NCBI RefSeq assembly: GCF_026151205.1
Contig: NC_087072.1
Span: forward strand, 22,213,603 to 22,277,602
DNA from: Bolinopsis microptera
Taxonomy: Eukaryota > Ctenophora > Tentaculata > Lobata > Bolinopsidae
Length of the DNA stretch: 64,000 bases
Direction: 5' to 3'
Shown here piece after piece: positions 46,552 through 55,336 of the stretch. Positions within the stretch are counted from its first letter, which is position 1. Every line of letters begins with the position of its first letter. The notes under the pieces are model-generated. The model did not search any database. It saw only the letters and a program-made list of their open reading frames with translations, and had not been told where the DNA came from. The translations under genes and the position numbers were made by a program.

Positions 46552-49100
46552 CTATTTCAATGATAATTCATTTGCATCAAAGTTGTAACTGCACCAAAGT
46601 TGTCGGTCATATTTAGATTGTAGTTCTAACAAAGATTTCTTAAGATTATTCTTGAATATACTGATGGGAGTGGAGAAGTCTATTTCACTTGTTGACTTAC
46701 GGCAGTGATTCCAAATACTAGTTGATTGATAGATGAATAGTGAGGATGGAGTGGGTGGGATGAAGTAGTTGTCTCGTCTTGGTGACCTGTTGAATAAAGA
46801 GAACATTGAGACTGGTGATTGGAACTTATTAATTTTAAACATTTCCAGTAAACAGTGCAACTTATGAAGATTGTGGACAGTCAGGAAGTTATACTCGTTA
46901 CAGATTGGTTTACTGTGTTCTAGTTCAAAAAAATCTTTGCCTAACATCTGCTTGATAACTTTACCGGTCTTATCCCTAGTGATAGGCCTTACTCTGGCAC
47001 ATGTTTTGAACTTATTGAAGTATGCATCATTATCACCAAAGAGAATTCTTATGCATTTCTTTTGTGTTTTAAATATGGCTTCTAGTTTATTATTTGATAC
47101 ACCTCCCCAAACAGATATTCCATAACATAGGTGTGATTCAAAAAGGGTGTGGTACAGGTCCTTATATAGTTTTTTAGGTACACAGCGTCTAATTCCACAT
47201 AGTCTACCTATCTCACATTTCAATTTACGGTTTAACGCTCTTAAGTGAGCATCCCAGTTCAGTTTTTGGTCAATAATGACTCCAAGAAACTTAGTTTCCT
47301 CCACCTTTTTAATTACTATATTATTTAGTGTCAGTTCTAATTCATTGGTGTTTGAATCTGGTTCATTTCTACAGTTCGGCTTAAAGTGGATATAACAACA
47401 TTTCTTTATGTTGATATGCAGCAAGTTACTCTTCATATACTGATGAACAAGTTTAAGAATTTTATTAGCTTTGCAGTAAAGTGTTTTTATACATTTATCT
47501 ACAACAAATATGTTGGTGTCATCGGCAAAAAGTATAAACTTACCTAGGTCTGATACTCTGTATATTTCATTGATGTAGATAATGAAAAGCAAGGGACCTA
47601 ATACTGACCCCTGAGGAACACCAAATATTACAGACAGTTTTTCGGATTCTTCTCCAAGTACTGAAACATATTGCTGTCTATTAGAAAGGTAACTGGCTAT
47701 CAATTTATTTGCAGTCCCTCGAATTCCATAATCATTCAGTTTTTTAAGCAGTTTATCATGACAGATTGTGTCAAAAGCTTTACTTAAATCAATGAAGATG
47801 CCTAGTACGTGATTTTTATCTCTTAAAGATTTTTCAATGTAGTCGACAGAGAAGTTGAGTGCATGGCTTGTCGAGTGATTTTTTCTAAAGCCATATTGAT
47901 TTTCATATAATAATCCTTGCGACTGAAAGAAACTGTAAAGCCTGGAGAATATGATTTTTTCAAGTATTTTACCGAATATCGCTAAGGTTGAGATAGGCCT
48001 GTAATTTTCAAGAAGCTCAGCATTTTCTTTCTTATATATTGGACTTATTTTACCTACTTTTAGGTCGTCTGGAAAAAATCCCTGTTGCATACATTCGTTG
48101 TACAATACCGATAGTAGTGGGCTAATTTTGCCTGATACTGCCTTTACTATATGTACTGGTATGTCGCTAGCCTTGCCATTCTTAAGTTCCGATATGATCT
48201 TAGCCACCTCCTCAGGTGAGCAGTCATGTAGATATATATTAGCTGTATTCGATTTAGGTAAGAAGTCACAGAAACTTGGAAGCTGATTTATTTGTATCTC
48301 TCCTAGTTCTGTGTAGGCTGCATTAAGGTTAGATGCTAGGGATACAAAATACTTATTGAATTCATTAGCTATAACTCTGCGATCAGTTATCTTTTCATTG
48401 TCTATGGTAAATATAGGTCTGATATCACGTTTCTGTTTGCCACGAATTTTATTTATCAGTTCCCAGGTTTTCTTGGAATTTCCCTGAGTTTCAAGAAACT
48501 TGTCAGAATAATATTCAGATACAGCTTTTTTACGAACCTTTTTTAGAGCCTTTCTATATTCTTTGTAGTCATCATAACGGTTTCTTTTATTACAGCAGAT
48601 AGAACACAGGCATGTGCCCCCTTTTGTGTCAGTTTCGCCTTGTTTACACTTAACTTTCCTGACTTTCGCCCAGTCATCATACAGCCCATGGCAGTGGTTT
48701 ACTGAGGCTATAATCCCGCCAGTAATCCATGGGTTGTTCTGGATAGTGCGCTTAGTGGTTTTGGGTACAGCTAGTTTGCAGGTTTCGTCAATGCTGTTTT
48801 TAAAGATATCATGAAAGTTAGTAAAATCTATAATTGGTTCATTGTCTAGTTTGTTACCCAAGACTTCAGCAAATTTATCAGTGTTTGATTTACAATAGTC
48901 ATAATATTGAGTGTGCTTGTGAATATTTTTGGTCTTGCTAATTTCCCAGTCAAATATTGTAAATATAGGGAGGTGATGAGATATGTGATCAGTTATGACT
49001 CCAGAGGCAGTAACAGAGTCTAGGTCATTTGTAATGATGTTGTCGATGCACGAGGCATTACATCCAGGCTTTTCATGAGTTGCTAATGATATCAATGGAA
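46552..49100 (-). CDS. LINE 2 ORF2, 3' portion: end of endonuclease and reverse transcriptase
   Basis: Continues ORF2 from the LTR-element insertion point to the stop at 46552. It begins inside the endonuclease (THEKPGCN, CIDNIITND, DHISHHLP with the SDH-type active-site His) and holds a Cys-rich linker (about 48600, CLCSICC). The full reverse transcriptase has FIDLSKAFDT, GVPQGSVLGPLLF and FADDTN near 47527. The C-terminal region has SIWNHC. There is no stop or frameshift. It has no start codon of its own, so it is non-functional while separated from the 54507-55336 part. Confidence 0.9.
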
Positions 49101-49105
49101 AGAAG

Positions 49106-49238
49106 TTTTAATTCAATAAAGTGAGACAGTAACACTAGTGGATGATAGAAACATAAACTTCAAACGAGGAATACAAATCAAGTCAGACAAAGCCTCCTGG
49201 AGTTTCTGCCATCCTGTAAATGGTATATAAGATTAACA
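49106..49238 (-). repeat. Copia element 3' LTR
   Basis: 133 bp, identical by eye to the 5' LTR. An AATAAAG word (49115-49121 on the plus strand) is present in both. Confidence 0.93.
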
Positions 49239-49794
49239 TCAGTCCTCTTTTAGTTTTTCTTTCTGTTTCTTCACGGTATCCGGCTTTATTAGGCGATCTT
49301 CACGGATACCAGAACATGTAGCAGGAGAACTTATTCGTTAGGCGTTGGCAGCTGTTTAGAAATGCTTCTTCTGTAGATCTTTATAAATCTTCTTTCTTCT
49401 GTGTATAAATGGCCATATGTGAATGATGATTAAATGAGATGGGTGTGATATGAGGATAGATTATGCAATCCTCTCAACTAACTTAAAAGCCAGTGGTAAT
49501 GAACCAAAACAAACAAATCAATACCAGCTCCACAAAGAGTTATGCAGGCTAAAAGGCTGCCTCATAAAGGAGGACTTCAGAGGGAGGTTAAACAGGTGTC
49601 TCAACTGACTAATATTTATCCCCTTTTCTTTTTTTTTTTTTTTTTTCTTTTTTTTTCTTTTTTTTTTCAGTTATCCTAAACACAGTTCAGGTTACTGACC
49701 GGGACTTCGGATTTTTATATTATCATTTTACAACAACCCAGGGGAACCAGGCTATTGGCCGGGACTTCGGTCTTTAAATTATTATTATTATTAT

Positions 49795-49836
<42 letters not shown>

Positions 49837-50062
49837 TAAACATTTTTATAAACATAGCAAAACTAGTCAAATAACTTAGTTTGCACTTTAAAAATCCCAT
49901 GAAACTCACACGCACTGATTTTAAAAACTAATCTGCAAAAGTAAAAAATAAAGATTCTGACTCAAAACAAAAATGACATAAAAATGTATGAAAAAGCTAA
50001 AAATATAAATGATAAATCCATTTAAAATAAAAAATAAATTCGATGTTCACTCTTTAAAAATA
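49239..50062. other. Copia 3' noncoding region with poly-T and TTA repeats
   Basis: About 820 bp between the gag-pol stop and the 3' LTR. It contains T-rich runs at 49626-49668, a GGGACTTCGG word twice (about 49699 and 49759) and a (TTA)n/poly-T tract at 49782-49833. No coding frame. Confidence 0.7.
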
Positions 50063-53000
50063 CTAGTCCCTCTCAAAACACATACGCAGACTTTGAGAAC
50101 TAGGCCCTCTCTTAGTCAAAACATCAGCAGGCATCGTCCTTGAGGGCATAAAGTTAACAGTTATTTCACCCTTCTCGACCATTTCCCTTAGTGATGCCAT
50201 GGTAACTATCAGTCTTTTTTCAATGGGGTCCTTTGTCTTCTGTACAAGCTCTAGAAGTCCTTTATTGTCAATAAAACAGTCTATGGTCACATTTAAAGAA
50301 TCTCCCAGTATTTGTTGTAGTGTTTGCTGAATAAAAATGGTGTGATCAGCCGCTTTCAGGAGTGCAAGGCTTTCAGCGGCTAAAGTACTGTAACAGACTC
50401 TGTCCAACTTTACAGATTTCCAACAGACAGGGTTTTTGACTCTACCATCTTTATCCGAAATAAGTATCAGATACCCACACTGACTACCATTGTTACTAAG
50501 ATTTCCAAACGATGCATCACTGTATGTAAGTAGTCTTACTCCATTCTTTATGTTAGGCAGTTCTCTGAAGGTCAGTGGGGCATCTTCATCAGTTTTAAGC
50601 TTTTTGACTATCTTGTTGTGAAGCATTATGTCTGAGACGTTGGGATCTTTCAGATTATTGCTCAACTGACAAGCATCAAACGAAATATCTGGTCTGGTTT
50701 GGACAGATAACCAGATAAGTTGTCCAACACCTGATCTGTACTGTACATACTCTTCGTGAGTCAGAGCATGTGTTTTCTGGCTTCTTCTGTTACTTGATAG
50801 TCCTATGGTCTTTAAAGCACTGATATAATCTGACTGTCCAACAGTGATTTCATATGAGATTGGATCTTGTTCCACCTCAAGTCCAAGATATGTGAATCGC
50901 GATGCTTCCTGTGACTTAATCTCAAATCCATGCAGCACATCTTTGTGAATATTAGACTCAAAACCTTTGGTCCCTGCATAGATGAAGTCATCTACATGTA
51001 CAGTCATTATTCCTGCAAGATCTTCTTTGTCAACTCTTGAAAAGAACAGAGCATCATCATATAAACATTTCCTTAAACCAGCTTGTTCACTGTGGTCTTT
51101 TACATTTCTGTACCACATCTTTGCAGCATCTGACAGTCCATAAACACATTTGTTCAGCTTCCACAGTATTCCTGGTTTATAGCATTCCTTTGGAGGGGTA
51201 AGATAAACTAGTCGCTCAATTGGTTTACCTTGTAGAAATGCTGAGGTTATATCAAGAGAATGAATAGGCCACTTCATTGATGCTGCTACTGTGAATAGAA
51301 GTCTTAGAGATTCTTTTCGACAAGTAGGACTGACTCTTTCGGTACTATCAAGAGGAATTTCCTCAAAACCTCGAGCTACCAAACGGGCCTTTTTCTTATG
51401 ACCATTGTCATTTGTGACCCACCTTGTCGAAATGGGGACAAACTGATCATCTACTTCGTGAGCCTCAACCTCTTCATACACATTGTTTTGCTTCCATTTT
51501 TCGATTTCGTCAGTCTTCTGTGACTTATAGGGGTCAGTGTTTAACACTTCGATACTGACCTTCTTCTTCTCATACTTTGACTTAGCTTTGCAGAACTTCT
51601 GCTCCTTTGTAGACATTGATTCCTCTACATTAGTTTCGTTGCTTTGTGGTATATTATCTGTGCTTACAGTATTATTATCATCCTCTTCAGCAGGAGCAAT
51701 ATCGAAAGCGTTCAACAGAACATCATTTTTCAGCATTTGAGTTGCATTGTAAAATTCTTCAACAGTGGGATTAGGCTCATCTGGTGGATCGGTCCCACTT
51801 ACTTCGGAAACATCTTTTGAGTACAGTTCATTTACATTGACAACATGAATCCGGTGGCATCGAACAATATACCCACCATGTCTTACAACTACAACTTTCT
51901 TGTCCACACCTATAACTGTTCCTGGTCCTCGCCATCGCTTATCATCATTTCTTTTGTAGTATACCATATCACCCGACTGTATCTCATCAGTGTACACTTC
52001 TCTAGTTTTTGATCTAATGGCTCGTCTGATCATCTCACTAGCTTCGCTTTCCATCATTCTTTTTCGAGCACTGTAGATGGCAGAGATGTTCTTGGCAACA
52101 GTTTCACTTGGACTCTCATCTTCAACAATCGTTGGACTAGCATAGGGATCATCAATAGAAGTGAGAGATGGATTTTTGCCAAAGATTAACTGATATGGCG
52201 AGAAACCATTCACATTTGCCAAAGTGTTCTTGGCATGACAGGCCCATGCTAAAGCAACTTCAACTGAGCATTTAGTATCTTCCATGATCTTTATCATACT
52301 GTTAGACAAAAGGGCATGGTGCCGTTCTACAAGGGCATTGCTCCAAGGTGCTTCAGCTCCAGTAGTGATGATATGAACGTTGAATTTCTCACAGAGGTCA
52401 ACAAAACTTTTGTTAACATATTCCCCTCCATTGTCACTCATGAACTTCTTCGGTGGTCCAAAAGTGTTGATCCAGTGTGTAAAAACACTTTCCACAATGG
52501 TTTCCTTGTCTTTTGACCTGATAACTTTTGCAGCAGAGAATCTGGTTTTATGGTCAATCATGTGCTGGATGTAAATGTTTTTATTCTTGTCGTACACCTT
52601 AATATCCATGGCAACGGTATCATTGAAGTCTTTGGCTAAAGGCATACAGACTACTGGACGATTATTCGGTCGCTTGTATCTCTTGCACACATCACAGTTA
52701 GACGATACTGTGTCAATCTCTCGAGCAATTTCCTTGGTAAGCTGTCCTGCTGTTCTTAAGAGTGACTTTAACTTTTCAGGTGGGGGATGGGCGAATTGCT
52801 TATGTAGCTTAATCACTATCTTTCTTTTGTCAGTACTTTCCATGGTCAGGTTTACAATTTCCTCTCCTGATTTACATAAGCAGACTTGTTGATGGATAGT
52901 ATTCTTGCTCAGAGGGATGCTACAGTGTCCTGATTCATTGAAGATGATTTTCTGCTTTACACCAAAAGCCTTCACTGTGTCATCTCCAAAGTCCAATACC

Positions 53001-54355
53001 ATTCTAGCATCTTTCATTGACTGTTTGCTAATCAGTAATGGAATCTGATCATCAACAACTTGTGCCACAATGTTCACCTGTTTGTCACATACAACGGCTG
53101 GGAATGTGCAGCATGTCCTTGACTTTGATGGTGCATTATCTCCAAATTTAAACGATACATGTTTCTCTTCATAGCACACCTTAATGAAATCTTCTGGAGA
53201 CAGCGACTGAAGATAGACTTTCAACCATTCCTTTCCACAAACCGTTTTGTTGCATCCACTGTCAAGAACTGCTAACCCAAAGTTGTCACTGGTAAATTGG
53301 TCCATAACATTTGAGTTCTCTTCTTGGGCAGGAGCATTCATAAAGAGATTTACATTCTCACTCATTACCTGATTTCCACTTTTGTTTATTCTGCGGCGTT
53401 CTGGACAATCTCTAGAAAAGTGGTAAATCGACTTGCAAACATTACAAGTAAAATGCCGCCCATATTTGTCTGTTGGGTTCATTTTTCTGTCACTTCTGAC
53501 ACCCGCAGCTACCTGATGTTGACTTTCCTGCTGTTGATTCTGTTGTCGGTATCCTCTGGCTCCTCTACCATTTCCTCTTCTAAAGCCATATCCCCGGTAT
53601 CCTCTTCCCGAATAGCCACTTCTTCCTTGGCTGTAATATGCATGCTGCTCCATTTCCTGAGCATTCAGTACTTCATTTTCATTTTCGTATTCATCATACA
53701 TATTAAACTGATTTTCAATACAGGAGTTACCAGTATAAAATGTAGAGTCTTCTTTAACTACACCAATCATTCTCTGGTGTGAACTTTCTGGATCTTTCAT
53801 AGTTGTGATCTTCTTTATCGTTTCTTTCATGTTAGTGTATGTTAAGTCGCCACACATAGTAATGGCAACAGAATACTTGTAATCACTAACATTACAACTT
53901 CTAAGTAATTCATACGCTAGAACAGGTTGTGGAAGCTTAATATCATGCTCTTCCATTCGTTTTACAACTTTTTCGAATGACGAAATAAACTCCTTGACAT
54001 CTTGGCTTCCTTCCCGACTTAACTTTCTGAACATGTCATAAGTCTTGAACTTTTCCTTAGCCAAATCTTCAAGATAAATTCCATCAAGGACCTCCAGGAG
54101 GCAGTCTAATCCCGATGTCTTTACTTCAGCACCTTCTACTGTGTCTGTTCTGCCATTTTGTAATACTTCAAGTGGAACTTCCACTGCCTCAGACTTAGCC
54201 TTCTGAGGTAACATAAAAACAATACATCCTGCTTGACGCTTTTCTTCGATCAATGTGGTTGCCGACCACAATTTCACTTCTTTCTTGAACAAAAGATAAG
54301 AATCTCCTAACTTAGGGATAGGTGGTCCACTACTGTTCACTTGATTTTCCGACAT
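50063..54355 (-). CDS. Copia-type gag-pol polyprotein
   Basis: Single 1430-residue polyprotein from the ATG at 54353-54355. The gag region (KLGDSYLLFKKEVKLW at the N-terminus, RGG-like Gly/Arg-rich at about 245-270) ends in a CCHC knuckle (CNVCKSIYHFSRDC, about 305). The aspartic protease has LDSGCN (about 365), a variant of the usual DSGA/T. The integrase has an HHCC finger (about 520-560) and the acids in AMDIKV, SDNGGEY and NALVERHH. The reverse transcriptase carries DITSAFLQG and VHVDDFIYAG (about 1120). RNase H has SDASFGN and IDNKGLLE. The order PR-IN-RT-RH defines Ty1/copia; GalEa-type animal copia is the likely group, from general resemblance. Intact. Confidence 0.95.
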   Translation of the reverse strand: MSENQVNSSGPPIPKLGDSYLLFKKEVKLWSATTLIEEKRQAGCIVFMLPQKAKSEAVEVPLEVLQNGRTDTVEGAEVKTSGLDCLLEVLDGIYLEDLAKEKFKTYDMFRKLSREGSQDVKEFISSFEKVVKRMEEHDIKLPQPVLAYELLRSCNVSDYKYSVAITMCGDLTYTNMKETIKKITTMKDPESSHQRMIGVVKEDSTFYTGNSCIENQFNMYDEYENENEVLNAQEMEQHAYYSQGRSGYSGRGYRGYGFRRGNGRGARGYRQQNQQQESQHQVAAGVRSDRKMNPTDKYGRHFTCNVCKSIYHFSRDCPERRRINKSGNQVMSENVNLFMNAPAQEENSNVMDQFTSDNFGLAVLDSGCNKTVCGKEWLKVYLQSLSPEDFIKVCYEEKHVSFKFGDNAPSKSRTCCTFPAVVCDKQVNIVAQVVDDQIPLLISKQSMKDARMVLDFGDDTVKAFGVKQKIIFNESGHCSIPLSKNTIHQQVCLCKSGEEIVNLTMESTDKRKIVIKLHKQFAHPPPEKLKSLLRTAGQLTKEIAREIDTVSSNCDVCKRYKRPNNRPVVCMPLAKDFNDTVAMDIKVYDKNKNIYIQHMIDHKTRFSAAKVIRSKDKETIVESVFTHWINTFGPPKKFMSDNGGEYVNKSFVDLCEKFNVHIITTGAEAPWSNALVERHHALLSNSMIKIMEDTKCSVEVALAWACHAKNTLANVNGFSPYQLIFGKNPSLTSIDDPYASPTIVEDESPSETVAKNISAIYSARKRMMESEASEMIRRAIRSKTREVYTDEIQSGDMVYYKRNDDKRWRGPGTVIGVDKKVVVVRHGGYIVRCHRIHVVNVNELYSKDVSEVSGTDPPDEPNPTVEEFYNATQMLKNDVLLNAFDIAPAEEDDNNTVSTDNIPQSNETNVEESMSTKEQKFCKAKSKYEKKKVSIEVLNTDPYKSQKTDEIEKWKQNNVYEEVEAHEVDDQFVPISTRWVTNDNGHKKKARLVARGFEEIPLDSTERVSPTCRKESLRLLFTVAASMKWPIHSLDITSAFLQGKPIERLVYLTPPKECYKPGILWKLNKCVYGLSDAAKMWYRNVKDHSEQAGLRKCLYDDALFFSRVDKEDLAGIMTVHVDDFIYAGTKGFESNIHKDVLHGFEIKSQEASRFTYLGLEVEQDPISYEITVGQSDYISALKTIGLSSNRRSQKTHALTHEEYVQYRSGVGQLIWLSVQTRPDISFDACQLSNNLKDPNVSDIMLHNKIVKKLKTDEDAPLTFRELPNIKNGVRLLTYSDASFGNLSNNGSQCGYLILISDKDGRVKNPVCWKSVKLDRVCYSTLAAESLALLKAADHTIFIQQTLQQILGDSLNVTIDCFIDNKGLLELVQKTKDPIEKRLIVTMASLREMVEKGEITVNFMPSRTMPADVLTKRGPSSQSLRMCFERD

Positions 54356-54368
54356 TTCCTGCTATCAC
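54356..54368 (-). other. Copia leader with probable primer-binding site
   Basis: Only 13 bases separate the 5' LTR from the gag ATG (GTGATAGCAGGAA). TGATAGCAG resembles the complement of an initiator tRNA-Met 3' end (TGGTAGCAG) with one mismatch; this comparison is from memory of the tRNA. The primer site thus directly abuts the start codon. Confidence 0.5.
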
Positions 54369-54501
54369 TTTTAATTCAATAAAGTGAGACAGTAACACTA
54401 GTGGATGATAGAAACATAAACTTCAAACGAGGAATACAAATCAAGTCAGACAAAGCCTCCTGGAGTTTCTGCCATCCTGTAAATGGTATATAAGATTAAC
54501 A
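54369..54501 (-). repeat. Copia element 5' LTR
   Basis: 133 bp, identical by eye to the 3' LTR, followed on the plus-strand right side by the AGAAG target duplication. Confidence 0.93.
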
Positions 54502-54506
54502 AGAAG

Positions 54507-55336
54507 CCTCTACTAAATAGGACATCTTCATACTGTGCAATAATGCTACTGTGGTTACTATGGAGATTAATGTTAAAATCACCTGCAATGTGTGTATGTT
54601 TTGGTGCTTTATCAAGTATTGACGACAGTTCTTGGAGAGCTTGCTCAGCATTGCCACTTGGAGGGCGGTATATTACTCCTATAGAAGTAGAATTTCCTAG
54701 ACTACCTATAGTTACAAAGAGGGTTTCTAGATTTTCTGTTACTTGTGAAAGGTTGTTATTTTTGACAGCATTGAAGGAGTTCAGGACATATAGAGCTACT
54801 CCTGAGCCTTTTACTTTCGAGTCGAAGGTATCTTGATAGAAGCTCTCATAGCCTGTGAGTTCGTACAAGTTTTTCATTTCAGGGCCTACATTCGTTTCAG
54901 CAAGACCAATTACAGAGAATTTGTTAGTAAACCTAGCTATTTCAATTGCCAGCGAGTCAAAGTTTGATTTGTTGCCATCAAGATTTTGAAATATTAGTGA
55001 GTTTTGCACTTGTAATTCGTTAGCAAAGGTGCGGTTTATGTCTTTTACAGAATATGAGTCACAGCTTTCAAGTACCTCAGAGATTTTACGTATTACATCA
55101 TCTGCATCAGTGTTGTCATCATTGTCATCATTCAGAAGCTTAAATGGGTTATAACGGTTTACTGCTAGGTGGATACAATTATTGCAGTACAAGTCAACTT
55201 TTTTATTTTGTTTGTCACTGGTGTTAAAACATCTAGAGTGAATGGGACAATTACAGTGGTAGCATTCAATTATAGATTGACCTAAGTAAATACTTTTTAA
55301 ACAGTGGGCACAGACCTCTTTTTTAAGAACATTCAT
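54507..55336 (-). CDS. LINE 2 ORF2, 5' portion: Cys/His module and start of APE endonuclease
   Basis: Starts at the ATG at 55334-55336, overlapping the ORF1 stop. A Cys/His-rich PHD-like module (CAHC, CYHC, H, C, CNNC, residues about 9-55) is followed by the endonuclease with NLDGNKSNF, GLAETN, GVALYV, YRPPSG and GDFNINL. The frame then runs into the copia LTR, adding a short foreign tail before a stop at 54446. Equivalent to residues 1 to about 276 of ORF2. Confidence 0.9.

Larger units (their letters stand above)
49101..54506 (-). mobile_element. Copia-type (Ty1/copia) LTR retrotransposon, intact
   Basis: Identical 133-bp LTRs at 49106-49238 and 54369-54501 (element orientation TGTTAATC ... 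GAATTAAAA) are bounded by a 5-bp target duplication AGAAG (49101-49105 and 54502-54506). One 1430-codon gag-pol frame lies between. A purine-rich AAAAGAGGA tract precedes the 3' LTR (about 49243-49255). Identical LTRs, the exact duplication and the open frame show a very recent insertion into LINE 2. Confidence 0.95.

Noticed and set aside
51537-53782. Plus-strand frames of 60-152 codons
   Set aside because: Antisense shadows of the copia gag-pol frame.
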